Notes under the pieces: model-generated | Databases searched by the model: none | Told to the model about the DNA's origin: nothing | The model's input: only the letters and a program-made list of their open reading frames with translations | Made by a program: the position numbers and the translations under genes | Shown here: piece after piece, positions 8,762 to 17,699 of the stretch | How the letters are laid out: the number at the start of each line of letters is the position of its first letter | Position numbering within the stretch: position 1 is the first letter of the stretch | Assembly: GCA_965226185.1 (NCBI GenBank) | Contig: CBDDCT010000007.1 | Span: forward strand, 2,542,001-2,606,000 | Origin: CBDCYS01 sp965226185 | GTDB lineage: Bacteria; Acidobacteriota; Terriglobia; Bryobacterales; UBA6623 | Length of the DNA stretch: 64,000 nucleotides | Direction: 5' to 3'

Positions 8762-11464
8762 ATGGCTCCGCGCCCATACCTTCGCCGGAAACGTGCATTT
8801 AGTGTTCTCGCGGCCGCCACTTGCCTCTGTTGGTCTTTCTCGCCTGCCTTCGCGGCAGACCGTTCCGACGCCAAAGCAGCCGGCCCGGCCGCGGAATCCG
8901 GGGCCGCCGGCGAAGCGCTCCCGGCGGCCCCAACCTCACCAAGCGCAACCACCGGCTCGGCCGCCGCCCAGCGCCAGGATCTCAACCTGCTGGGAGTCAC
9001 CGACGTCAACTCCGGCGAGAGCCGCCGCAACGAAAACATACAATTCAACCCTGTCGACAACAACGCCCTCCGGGAACTCAACGCCCGGGTGGGAATTACC
9101 GCCACTATCATCGAGCAGTTCGAGGTCGATCGTTCTTACTTTGGAAGTGAGTTCGGCCGCCGAGGCCAGTCCCCGCCCTACCTCGGCGCGTCCAAGTTCT
9201 CCGGCTTCCACGGCACGGTTTACGAAACTCACCTCAACAGCCTCTTCACCGCCCGGTCATTTTTCCAGGTGGGTGGCGTCAAGCCGGCCAGAGAGAATGA
9301 TTACGGCATCACTGTCGGTACGCCCCTGTGGAGCGGAGGCTATTTCTACGTCGAAGGCAGCCAGCAAAAGATTCGCGGCAGCGTCAATGGCAACGTCCTC
9401 GTACCCAAAGCAAGTGAACGCACTCCGCTCACGACCGACCCCGAGACCCGCGAGGTCGTTGCGCGCCTTCTGGCCGCCTTCCCCAATGAGCTGCCCAACC
9501 GGACCGACATCGATGAACGCGCCCTCAACACCAGCTCGCCGCAGGTCGTCGACACCGACAACATCGCCGCCCGCTTGGACCATACACTTGACCGCGACCG
9601 CTTCACTCTCCGCTATGCCCTGACCTCGCAGAGTGTCGATGCGTTTCAGCTCATCGCCGGACAGAACCCCGACACCAGCACCCAAGCGCACGTGGCCCGC
9701 CTGACTTGGAATCGCGCCTGGAACGCGGCGACGATCACTGATTTCTCCATGGGCTTCGACCGCATCGGGTCCGTGCTCGTCCCGGAACCCAACAATGCGG
9801 GTCCGAATGTGCAAGTCTCGGGCGTGTTCACGAACCTCGGCCCCAGCTCCACTGTCCCTCTCGACCGCGCGCAAAACCTGTTTCGCTACGCCTGGCGTCT
9901 GCGGCATGTTCGCGGACGGCACGCGGTGACCGCGGGCTTCGAGATGCTGCGGCGGCAGACCAACGGCGCCGAAACCAGCAGTCACCGCGGGTTCATTGAT
10001 TTTCGAAACGACTCAGGCAACGACGCCGTGACCAACTTTCTTTGGGGAACTCCGAGCCGCTTTTCAGGCGCTGTCGGCAACGCACACCGTGGGTTCAGAA
10101 ACTCGGTCATGCAGTTCTATTTCGGGGACGACTGGCGCGTCAACTCGAACCTCACTCTCAACATCGGAGTGCGCTACCAGCCGTTGCCGCGTCCCTCCGA
10201 AGTCAACGGCCTCAACACGTTCCCCTACCCTTGCGACTGCAACAACGTGGGAGGCCAGTTCGGTTTCGCTTATCGCCTTCCAGGACCTCTGGGCGTGGTC
10301 CGCGGAGCCTACGGCCTTCACTACGCGGATATCGTTCCGTCGACCTATCAGCAAGTGCGCTTCAACCCGCCCGGCACGGTGAAGTTCGCCTCTGACGATC
10401 CGAACCTGGTCGAGCTTTTGCGCGGACTCAGTTTCGACGTCGACCCCAATGCACGCAGCACCATATTTGTGTTTCCCCCCAACCTCGTGGCTCCCTATTC
10501 ACAACAGTACAACTTCAGTTGGGAACCGAGCCTGACGGACGCCTGGAAGCTGCAACTCGGCTATGTCGGCAGCCGCTCGATTGGCTTGTTCATGCGGGTG
10601 TACGGCAACCGTGCCAGCCGCCTGCCGGGCATTGAACCTGACAGCAAGACGGTGAACGACCGCCGCCCGAACCAAGACCATTTCGACATTCGCACGATCG
10701 CCAACATTTCGCGTGGCTATTTCGACGCGGCCCGCGCCAGCCTGATCATGCCGCGATGGCGCGGCATTTCGCTGGACGCTTCCTATTGGTTCAGCAAGGC
10801 CATCGACCTGGGATCCGACTTCACCGCAACCGCCACTTCCGGAGGAATCAGCCGCTCCTTGCGCAACCAGACCGAATCGGAGATATTCGGTGACCTAAGA
10901 GGCCCCAGCGCTTTCGACCAGAGTCACGCGTTTTTGTCGCGAGTCTCCTACGAGACGCCTTCGCTTTCCAGCAGCGGACGCTGGGTCTCACAGGCGTTCG
11001 GACAATGGAATATGTCAGCGGTGGTTTTGCTCAAGAGCGGCACGCCGTTTAGCGTGGTTTCAGGATCGGATTCTCCGGGATTCGGCAACGTGGACGGCAG
11101 CCGCGGCGACCGGCCTCACGTCATCGACACTTCGGTGCTAGGGACGACGATTGCTCATCCCGGCGATGCCGCTAAACTGCCCGCCTCGGCATTCGCCTTC
11201 ATGACGCTCGACGACGACCGCGGCAACCTGGGACGCAACACCTTCCGCAAAGACGGCATCAGCAACGTCAACGCCGCGCTCTCGAGAACCTGGCGCGTGC
11301 GTTCCGAGAAAACGCTCATGTTGCGCGCCGAGTCGATCAACCTCTTCAACACCGCCCAATTCGCCGAACCGACCCAAGTCCTCACTTCCCCCAGCTTCGC
11401 CCAAATCACCAACACGCTCAACGAGGGCAGGACGTTCCAGTTTCTGCTGCGCTTTAGCTTCTAA
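8762..11464 (+). CDS. Oar-like TonB-dependent outer-membrane receptor
   Basis: This 900-residue outer-membrane beta-barrel has a signal peptide (RRKRAFSVLAAATCLCWSFSPAFA). A low-complexity Ala/Pro-rich linker of about 40 residues follows, then a plug-like segment and a long barrel of alternating strands ending in LLRFSF, with the terminal Phe typical of barrel proteins. Motifs such as YVEGSQQKIRG, FYFGDDWRVNSNLTLNIGVRY and LRAESINLFNTAQF are shared with the large Oar-like receptors that are abundant in Acidobacteria. The usual N-terminal carboxypeptidase-regulatory-like domain is missing, so it is shorter than typical members (over 1000 residues). The substrate is unknown; the family imports oligosaccharides or peptides. 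Confidence 0.82.
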   Translation: MAPRPYLRRKRAFSVLAAATCLCWSFSPAFAADRSDAKAAGPAAESGAAGEALPAAPTSPSATTGSAAAQRQDLNLLGVTDVNSGESRRNENIQFNPVDNNALRELNARVGITATIIEQFEVDRSYFGSEFGRRGQSPPYLGASKFSGFHGTVYETHLNSLFTARSFFQVGGVKPARENDYGITVGTPLWSGGYFYVEGSQQKIRGSVNGNVLVPKASERTPLTTDPETREVVARLLAAFPNELPNRTDIDERALNTSSPQVVDTDNIAARLDHTLDRDRFTLRYALTSQSVDAFQLIAGQNPDTSTQAHVARLTWNRAWNAATITDFSMGFDRIGSVLVPEPNNAGPNVQVSGVFTNLGPSSTVPLDRAQNLFRYAWRLRHVRGRHAVTAGFEMLRRQTNGAETSSHRGFIDFRNDSGNDAVTNFLWGTPSRFSGAVGNAHRGFRNSVMQFYFGDDWRVNSNLTLNIGVRYQPLPRPSEVNGLNTFPYPCDCNNVGGQFGFAYRLPGPLGVVRGAYGLHYADIVPSTYQQVRFNPPGTVKFASDDPNLVELLRGLSFDVDPNARSTIFVFPPNLVAPYSQQYNFSWEPSLTDAWKLQLGYVGSRSIGLFMRVYGNRASRLPGIEPDSKTVNDRRPNQDHFDIRTIANISRGYFDAARASLIMPRWRGISLDASYWFSKAIDLGSDFTATATSGGISRSLRNQTESEIFGDLRGPSAFDQSHAFLSRVSYETPSLSSSGRWVSQAFGQWNMSAVVLLKSGTPFSVVSGSDSPGFGNVDGSRGDRPHVIDTSVLGTTIAHPGDAAKLPASAFAFMTLDDDRGNLGRNTFRKDGISNVNAALSRTWRVRSEKTLMLRAESINLFNTAQFAEPTQVLTSPSFAQITNTLNEGRTFQFLLRFSF

Positions 11465-11753
11465 GGCGCGAGAAATAGTGAAGCGATACGATTAGCGATA
11501 TGCGGACATGTATGCTGTAGCCAAGCAGCGATCAGCGGCCCCTTGTCGGCCGCACTCCGCCGCGCCTGCCGGCGGACGTGATGTGCGGGGTTCAACGCGA
11601 AAAGAGGCGGTACTCGGGGCAGCGCGGGTGTATACTGTGGCCGTGCCAGGGCCAAAATGGAAATCCTGGGTGGAATAGGCCTATCTTGATCGCCGTCCTC
11701 AATGGCTGGAGCTTCAGCAGTCAGCTGTCTCCAACCTAGGGAGCAGTCATCCA

Positions 11754-12659
11754 ATGAAAACAAAGTCCTTCCTTCACTCAAGCGTTCTTTGTCTGGTGTT
11801 GACGGCACCCTTCTTGCGGGCAGCGGGGCCAGCAGAGCCCGCGGGCGGCCGGGTTGAAAGCGGCAAGGGAACCTACGAAGTCCAATCTGATCTCGAGTTT
11901 GCAAGGCTCGGCGGGGTGAGCCTCAAGCTGGATGCGCACATCCCCCCGGGCAAGGGACCATTCCCTACAGTGATCCTGGTACACGGCGGCGGGTGGACAG
12001 GGGGCCACAAGACGATCGGCTTCGTCCAGCCGCTATTCGAACCGCTGACCCAAGGAGGTTTCACGTGGTTCACCATCGACTATCGGCTGGCGCCCGATCA
12101 CCCCTATCCGGCACCGGTGGAAGACGTCGAAGCGGCCGTCGAGTACGTCACACGCAATGCCAAGCGCTTCAAAGTTGACAAGAAGCGCATTGCCTTGATG
12201 GGCGAGTCAGCGGGCGCGCATCTGGTCAACCTCGTCGGAATAAGAAACCGCCAGAATTCCCCCATCGACGCCGTGGTCTCCATCTACGGCCCCTTCGACC
12301 TAGTGCTGTATTCACGGAAGTTCGCGGCAGAGATTCCGAAATCCATCACAGGCTTTCTTGGGATTACCGAAATGAACGCCGAGGCTTTGGCTACGCTGCA
12401 TGAGGCTTCACCACTCACTTATGCGGACAAGCACACTCCGAAATTCCTGCTCATCCACGGCACGAAGGACGAGGCCGTCCCTTATGAGCAGTCGACCTTC
12501 TTCCAGGCCTGCATGAAGAGGCTGGGGCGGCAATGCGACCTGATTATTGTCGAAGACGGCCCCCACGGGGTCATCCGCTGGGAGAAAGACCCCCGGTTCC
12601 AGGCCTACAAGACCGAGATGGTCGAGTGGCTGCACAAGAACCTGGGATCGAAAAAGTGA
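11754..12659 (+). CDS. Secreted alpha/beta-hydrolase (esterase/lipase, BD-FAE-like)
   Basis: A 301-residue secreted hydrolase. The signal peptide MKTKSFLHSSVLCLVLTAPF is followed by an alpha/beta-hydrolase fold with oxyanion motif HGGGWTGG, nucleophile elbow GESAGAH (Ser), the acid in HGTKDEAVP and the histidine in DGPHGV. This is the arrangement of bacterial feruloyl/acetyl-xylan esterase-like enzymes that release ester groups from plant polysaccharides. It stands alone on this strand and is convergent with the Gfo oxidoreductase. The ATG at 11754 is the first codon giving the signal peptide. Confidence 0.87.
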   Translation: MKTKSFLHSSVLCLVLTAPFLRAAGPAEPAGGRVESGKGTYEVQSDLEFARLGGVSLKLDAHIPPGKGPFPTVILVHGGGWTGGHKTIGFVQPLFEPLTQGGFTWFTIDYRLAPDHPYPAPVEDVEAAVEYVTRNAKRFKVDKKRIALMGESAGAHLVNLVGIRNRQNSPIDAVVSIYGPFDLVLYSRKFAAEIPKSITGFLGITEMNAEALATLHEASPLTYADKHTPKFLLIHGTKDEAVPYEQSTFFQACMKRLGRQCDLIIVEDGPHGVIRWEKDPRFQAYKTEMVEWLHKNLGSKK

Positions 12660-12762
12660 GCTGACGTCGAGCGGGGAGAGGCGTCAAACCTGCTCCGGTG
12701 CTAACCGCAATTCTCGCCGCCTGACGGTCGAAGCACGCGATAGGCCTTTCCGCGGAAACGAG

Positions 12763-14010
12763 CTACGCGGCCGAAACTCCGGAAACCTGACCGCTCTTGT
12801 CGTAGGCGATCTGACAGACGCGTCCTCCGTTGTCCAGGCTTCGGCGGCCCGCCTCGAGGACAGCCGTTACGAGCGAAGTCTCCCGCACTGTCGCGAGTTT
12901 CCCCTCAAAGGACCGCGCCGTTGCTTCGCCCGCCCGAATCGCGATGGCGGCTTCCACGAAATCTTCGATGCTGCGGTATCCGTAACCGCTTTGACCGGCA
13001 AAATAGCCGTCGGCGTCGGGCGTATATTTCATGAACAGCGGATTCGCCGAGACGTAACCTGCTTTGTCAGTCGCCAGCGTGTAGCCGCGGTGGGCCTGAT
13101 CGAGGCTGACTTCCCCGCCATGCCCCATGTAGAAGAACCGCTGCTGGGAATGAACGTCGCTTTTCGGAGCGATCCACGAAGCCGTGTAAACAGCGGTTGC
13201 CCGATTGCCGCTGGCGAGATTCTCCCAATCGACAGTCAGAGTGATCGTGTCTTCGGTGGGAATATTCATCCCTTGGGCGAAGCCGGCGGCGGCGGAAGCG
13301 TGGACGCTGAGGGGCCGGGCGAACCCGGAAACAGCCCAAAGGTTGAAGTCGATGTGGTGCGCGTTCAAGTAGTAGCTGATGTCGCTCGACTTGCCCGCCC
13401 AGGCTCGGAAGGTATCGAGCTGAGACTTCGGCTGACTCATGTAAGACGAAAAGAAGCTGAAGTCCCCGAGCGATCGAATACGGTCGCGCGCGTCGGTGTA
13501 GAGCGGGTCCCAGCGCTTGTGAACTTCCATTGCCACCAGCACGCCCTTCGCCTCGGCGGCTTGCGAAAGTGCCAGGTGCTCCTCCACCGTTTTGACGAGC
13601 GGCTTGGCGACAAGCACGTGGCAGCCCTGGCTGACCGCATCCATGGCGATGGGGAAGTGCGTGTCGTCGGGGGTGAAGATCGTTACGATGTCGCCGGGCG
13701 ACATCTTTTCAAGGGCCCGGCGGTATGCCTTTCGGTCGCGCTCGACGTTGTCGGCGGGAAACGCGTCGAACTGCGGATCCATGCCGCGATAGGTGTCGCC
13801 GATTGCTCGCCTCAAGTGTTCGCGAATGCCGGGGAATTTCGTTCCGTTGGTGCCGGCCATTGCAAGTTCGCCGATGCGGCCGCGGCGGCGCAGATCGAAC
13901 AGGGTCAGGGCGATCACGCCGGCGCTCTTGTCCGAGTCGGCCGGGGAGCCGTGAACATACCCGGTTGTGTATTCTCCCGTGCCGATCATCAGTGCATCTA
14001 TTGGATTCAT
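12763..14010 (-). CDS. Gfo/Idh/MocA-family oxidoreductase
   Basis: This 415-residue protein has an N-terminal Rossmann domain (DALMIGTGEYTTG in place of the usual GxGxxG) and the family's C-terminal alpha/beta substrate domain. LVAKPLVKTVEEH matches the conserved EKP-like nucleotide/substrate motif, with Ala-Lys-Pro here, and AMEVHKRWDPLY and AHHIDFNLW hold likely catalytic Lys/His residues. The family oxidises or reduces sugars and cyclitols with NAD(P). It has no export signal, unlike the two other Gfo proteins in this window. It lies 67 bp downstream of a sulfatase on the same strand, so both probably act in degradation of a sulfated or substituted glycan. Confidence 0.87.
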   Translation of the reverse strand: MNPIDALMIGTGEYTTGYVHGSPADSDKSAGVIALTLFDLRRRGRIGELAMAGTNGTKFPGIREHLRRAIGDTYRGMDPQFDAFPADNVERDRKAYRRALEKMSPGDIVTIFTPDDTHFPIAMDAVSQGCHVLVAKPLVKTVEEHLALSQAAEAKGVLVAMEVHKRWDPLYTDARDRIRSLGDFSFFSSYMSQPKSQLDTFRAWAGKSSDISYYLNAHHIDFNLWAVSGFARPLSVHASAAAGFAQGMNIPTEDTITLTVDWENLASGNRATAVYTASWIAPKSDVHSQQRFFYMGHGGEVSLDQAHRGYTLATDKAGYVSANPLFMKYTPDADGYFAGQSGYGYRSIEDFVEAAIAIRAGEATARSFEGKLATVRETSLVTAVLEAGRRSLDNGGRVCQIAYDKSGQVSGVSAA

Positions 14011-14077
14011 GGTCTGTGTACTCCGCGCTTGTCAGCGCCGCTGAATTTCGTCAAGCGCCGATGAAGAGCCCCCTCCG

Positions 14078-15532
14078 CTATTGAGTGTCGCCATAGAGCA
14101 CCCGCAGGCGCTGCAACTCGCCGCTCAGCTCGGCGACAATCGCTTGCGAGCTCGCGCCGGCGTGAATGTTGTTCAGCTCATCGGGGTCCTTCTCGAGATC
14201 AAACAGCTCCCAATAATCGCCCTCGCCGTAGTATTCGATGAGCTTGTAACGCTCGGTGCGCACGCCGCGGTGGGGGCCGATCCGATGGGGAGTGAAGTAG
14301 CGGTAGGGCTCGGCCATCGCCTCTTGCCCTTTCCCGTGAAGTTGCCAAGAGTCCTCGTAGTAGGCGTAGTAGATCGATCGCCGCCAATCCTCGCTTCGTT
14401 TGCCTTCGATGAGCGGCCGCAGGCTGCGCCCCTGCATACGCGCGGGAATCGGCACGCCGGCGAAATCGAGAATCGTCGGCGCGTAATCGATGTTCATCAC
14501 CAGCTCGCCGGCCACGCGGCCGCCGGCGCCCGCGCCAGGATAGCGCGCCAGCAGCGGGATGCGAATCGACGGTTCATAAATGAAGCGCTTGTCATACCAG
14601 CCGTGATCGCCAAGGAAATACCCATGGTCGGACGTGTAGAGAACCAGCGTATCGTCGGCCAGGCCGTTTTCGTCGAGGTAGTCGAGCACGCGCCCCAGAT
14701 TTTCGTCGACCCCGTAAATTGTGCGAAACCGGTCCTTCACGAAGCGCTGATAGATCCACTCCTTTTTTTCTGTCCGCGAGAGGTTCCGGGGCAAGTCTTC
14801 GTAGTCAGCCGCCAGCACTTTGTCGAACTGCATGTCTTCCGACTTTTGCGCCACCATCCGCGTGGCGTAATCGTCATCAAAAGTTGGAGGGTGCGGGACC
14901 TCCACGTCATCGAACATATCCGCGTGCCGGGGAGCGGGGCGAAACGGCCGGTGGGGCGCTTTGAATTGGTAGACGAGGCAGAAAGGCCGCTCGCGGCCGG
15001 CCCGCTCCAGGAAGCCGAGCGCCAAATCGGTCGTGATGTCGGAGGAATAACCCTGCTTCTGGACGCGTTCGCCGTTCTCGATGTAGACGGGATCGAAGTA
15101 GGCGCCTTGTCCCGGATGAATGCACCAGTAGTCGAAGCCGCGCGGGTCTTGACGCACATGGTATTTGCCAACCAGGCCGGTTTGATAGCCGGCTTCGCGC
15201 AGCAGTTCCGGGAAGGTTGGGACGCCGGGGTCGAGTTGCTCGATTTCGCCGGCTGTTTCGGAGTTTCCGCGAATGCCGTGAACGTGTGAGAAACAGCCCG
15301 TCAGAACGGTCGCGCGGCTCGGCGCGCACAGTGCGTTCGTTGCGAAGCAGTTGGCGAAACGGGTTCCGCCCCGTGCCAGCCGGTCCATGTTCGGTGTCTG
15401 CAGGATCTTACTTCCGTAGCAGCTCAGCTCCTTGACGGTCTGGTCATCCGTCATGACGAAGAGAATGTTGGGGCGCCGCGGAGCGTTTGGGCGGGGGCGC
15501 CGGGAGGACGCGCCGTGGCTGAGCTCGCTCAT
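14078..15532 (-). CDS. Sulfatase (formylglycine type)
   Basis: This 484-residue sulfatase removes sulfate esters after conversion of the active-site Cys to formylglycine. The motif C-A-P-S-R in ALCAPSRATVLTG is canonical. Metal-binding segments are ILFVMTDDQ near the N-terminus and YTSDHGYFLGDHG, and the C-terminal LFDLEKDPDELNN is typical. No clear signal peptide is seen from the ATG at 15532 (MSELSHGASSRR), so it may be cytoplasmic or the start may be wrong. It is followed on the same strand by the Gfo oxidoreductase. Confidence 0.9.
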   Translation of the reverse strand: MSELSHGASSRRPRPNAPRRPNILFVMTDDQTVKELSCYGSKILQTPNMDRLARGGTRFANCFATNALCAPSRATVLTGCFSHVHGIRGNSETAGEIEQLDPGVPTFPELLREAGYQTGLVGKYHVRQDPRGFDYWCIHPGQGAYFDPVYIENGERVQKQGYSSDITTDLALGFLERAGRERPFCLVYQFKAPHRPFRPAPRHADMFDDVEVPHPPTFDDDYATRMVAQKSEDMQFDKVLAADYEDLPRNLSRTEKKEWIYQRFVKDRFRTIYGVDENLGRVLDYLDENGLADDTLVLYTSDHGYFLGDHGWYDKRFIYEPSIRIPLLARYPGAGAGGRVAGELVMNIDYAPTILDFAGVPIPARMQGRSLRPLIEGKRSEDWRRSIYYAYYEDSWQLHGKGQEAMAEPYRYFTPHRIGPHRGVRTERYKLIEYYGEGDYWELFDLEKDPDELNNIHAGASSQAIVAELSGELQRLRVLYGDTQ

Positions 15533-15615
15533 CTGCCTAGTTTGGCACGTGAAAATGGCAGTGCGCCAAGGGGCCGCCAACAGGTGGGTTTAGTTCAATC
15601 ACCAGGTCCAAACCC

Positions 15616-15632
15616 ACCGCCTTTCAGGCGGT
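15616..15632. repeat. Small palindrome with TTTCA loop
   Basis: The stem ACCGCC/GGCGGT closes a TTTCA loop. It belongs with the similar hairpins at 7847, 7926 and 17613 and may be a REP-type unit. Confidence 0.4.
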
Positions 15633-15654
15633 CAGCTTCAAGCGAGGGTTCTCA

Positions 15655-15682
15655 ACAGAGCCGCGCCCGCAAGGGTGCGGTC
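15655..15682 (+). repeat. 28-bp repeat, inverted partner at 17542-17569
   Basis: The 28 bases running from ACAGAGCCGCGCCC to GGGTGCGGTC reappear as their exact reverse complement at 17542-17569. Before the IS1380 insertion the two arms would have been about 60 bp apart and could have formed one long hairpin. Confidence 0.7.
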
Positions 15683-15692
15683 CAGTCTGGCA

Positions 15693-17493
15693 CCTGAATT
15701 ATGCACAGATTCGGCGTAGCCATCGCCGATGGAGTTGTGGCGGTAGCGGCAGTCGTGTCAACTCAGTGATTTAGCAAGTCGTCTTTTCCTCTGTTTCCCT
15801 CCCTGTTTGAGCCGCCTGCCAATCCCGGCGGGCAAAAGCGGGCGGGCAAGCGGCGTGTTCCCAGTACGTTGCGGCGAGTGCATGAAATTTTATGCATGGA
15901 GCGCCCCTCAACTCAGCGCACCCTCCACCACCGGCGCGAAGCTCGATCCCGGTGGCCCCATCGCCCGCAGCCGCCGCATCAGCCGTTCAAACAGGCCCTT
16001 TTCCTCATAATGATCGCTGTAGCTGACACCCGTTCTGCCGGCGTGCCGCCAGATCTTGGCCGCCACGAACAGAAAGCGCAGCCGCGCCGTCGCCAGGGTG
16101 GTGTGCCGCAGTGTCTCCACGCTGGCTTGGGCTTCGCGGTTGAACAGCAGCAGCCAGCAGTTGAGGTTGTAGGCCAGCATGGCCAGCTGAAAGTGATTGC
16201 GGTTCATGTCAAAGCGGCGCGAGGGATGGGCCGCCAGCCCGGCGTCGTTGTTGGCCTCCTTGATGAGGTTCTCGGCTGCGGCGCGCTGATTGTAAAACCA
16301 CACCACCGCCGCGATCGGTTCGGCCAGGTTGGTGACAAACACGCGGTAGGTGTAAGCGCTGGTGGCAAACAGCTGGTATTGCTCGGCCGCGCCGGCCGCG
16401 GGTTCGTTTTCGTAACGCAGCGCCAGGAAACGACAGGCCCGCGCCCAGCCCTGCGGCTGGTAGAGGAATTCGCATTCCGCATCCGCATCGCTGTGGGGCG
16501 AGGGCTTCCAGGCCGCTTGCTGCAACTGCTCGACCAGCCGCCTGGTCTTGCGCGCCACGATGACGAACTGACAAGCCGCCTTTTCATAGGCCTCCACCGC
16601 CTCCCAGCAATAAAACCCGGAATCGGCCCGCGCCAGGATTTTCTTCACGCCGTGCGGCAAAGCCCGAAAGGCGCTCTCGAGGTGGGCGGCGATCTGCCGG
16701 CCCGTGGGCCGGTCGCCGTTGCGCAACCCGCCCATCAGGTATTCGCGCGTCTCGGCCAGGAAAGTCAGTATCGGCTGGTAGCTGCGCTTGCCCTTGTTCT
16801 TGGGGTTGTAACTCTTGCGCCCGCCCATCTGGCGGCCGTAGAGCGTGTGCACGGTGGTGTCGGTGTCCAGCGTCACCGTCTCCAATTTCACCTGGGCCGC
16901 GGCCCAGACTCGTTCCCGCAGCTGGCGCTGAATGGAAAGGATCTGCTTCGCCACGTTGAGGTGCAGCGAGGCCAGAAAGCGCCACAGCGTGGACTGCGGC
17001 GGCAGACGCGTCACTTGCAAGATGCCGGTCAAGATGGGGTCGCGGGCGATGAAGCGGAGTTGGTTCAGCCGCGCAAAGCCGACATAGAGGCCCAGCACGA
17101 GGGCCAGCACAAACTGGTAGAGGCTCATCACACGGGTGATTCGTTTGTTCGTGATGGTTTCTTCCAGCAGCGCCTGGAAGCCGAGTTTTTCGAGCAGGGT
17201 GGCGACGGGCAGCAAGCCGCCGTAGGGAGTCAGATTCTTGCCGCGGAAGTGATAAGGCGTGGCAGCCCCGATTTTATTGGGCCGCGGGGCCCTCGCGCCC
17301 CGGCCTTGTTTGACGGGCCTTCGGGAGCTATGCTGTTTTCGCTTGGTAACCATTTGGGTGACCTCCTTGGGGTTGACTGGCGAAGCTGAAATCTTTGCCA
17401 GCCTACCTTATTACCCCATGTTTTCGGGGGTCCCCCAAATGGCCCCTGGCGGCTCAGCCCTCCTCCGGTGCACCCCGCAGTGCATAATTCAGG
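15693..17493 (-). mobile_element. IS1380-family insertion sequence, copy 1
   Basis: An 1801-bp element with 13-bp terminal inverted repeats CCTGAATTATGCA/TGCATAATTCAGG. It is flanked by the 5-bp target duplication TGGCA at 15688-15692 and 17494-17498. A second copy of identical length, with an identical transposase, lies at 59302-61102 in the opposite orientation. It landed inside an intergenic palindromic repeat and breaks no gene. Confidence 0.92.
15908..17353 (-). CDS. IS1380-family transposase
   Basis: This 481-residue DDE transposase includes LDTDTTVHTLYGRQMGG, a RADSGFYCWEAVEAYE segment and VVWFYNQRAAAENLIKE, which carry the catalytic acidic residues in the IS1380 spacing. A basic N-terminus (TKRKQHSSRRPVKQGRG) suits DNA binding. 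The ATG at 17353 is preceded by a strong AAGGAGG ribosome site. The protein is identical to the one encoded at 59442-60887, which implies recent movement. Confidence 0.93.
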   Translation of the reverse strand: MVTKRKQHSSRRPVKQGRGARAPRPNKIGAATPYHFRGKNLTPYGGLLPVATLLEKLGFQALLEETITNKRITRVMSLYQFVLALVLGLYVGFARLNQLRFIARDPILTGILQVTRLPPQSTLWRFLASLHLNVAKQILSIQRQLRERVWAAAQVKLETVTLDTDTTVHTLYGRQMGGRKSYNPKNKGKRSYQPILTFLAETREYLMGGLRNGDRPTGRQIAAHLESAFRALPHGVKKILARADSGFYCWEAVEAYEKAACQFVIVARKTRRLVEQLQQAAWKPSPHSDADAECEFLYQPQGWARACRFLALRYENEPAAGAAEQYQLFATSAYTYRVFVTNLAEPIAAVVWFYNQRAAAENLIKEANNDAGLAAHPSRRFDMNRNHFQLAMLAYNLNCWLLLFNREAQASVETLRHTTLATARLRFLFVAAKIWRHAGRTGVSYSDHYEEKGLFERLMRRLRAMGPPGSSFAPVVEGALS

Positions 17494-17541
17494 TGGCAGT
17501 GACCGCATTGCGATGGTGGCCCCGACGCACTGACTACCCTC

Positions 17542-17569
17542 GACCGCACCCTTGCGGGCGCGGCTCTGT
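17542..17569 (-). repeat. 28-bp repeat, inverted partner of 15655-15682
   Basis: Exact reverse complement of 15655-15682. The two arms bracket the IS1380 element and its immediate flanks. Confidence 0.7.
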
Positions 17570-17612
17570 TTCGGCCAAGGCGCGCTTCAGGCGGCTTTCA
17601 GTCGCACACGAA

Positions 17613-17635
17613 CCTGCCGGCTGAAAGCCGGTAGG
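17613..17635. repeat. Small palindrome with TTTCA/TGAAA loop
   Basis: A 9-bp stem (CCTGCCGGC/GCCGGTAGG, one G-U pair) closes the loop TGAAA, which reads TTTCA on the other strand. It lies just beyond the stop of the DUF5916 gene and could act as its terminator or be a REP-type unit. Confidence 0.4.
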
Positions 17636-17699
17636 TATTCAGAGTCTATAAGTAGAAAATATAGTTACAACAGTTGCTTGCCGTGCCTTGCTGTAAGGA

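Noticed and set aside
12547..14064. A 505-codon open frame on the plus strand
   Set aside because: It is antisense to the Gfo oxidoreductase, which has clear motifs; long shadows are expected at this GC content.
15869..17389. A 506-codon open frame opposite the IS1380 transposase (and its twin at 59406-60926)
   Set aside because: It is antisense to the transposase in both copies, so its duplication only reflects the duplication of the element.
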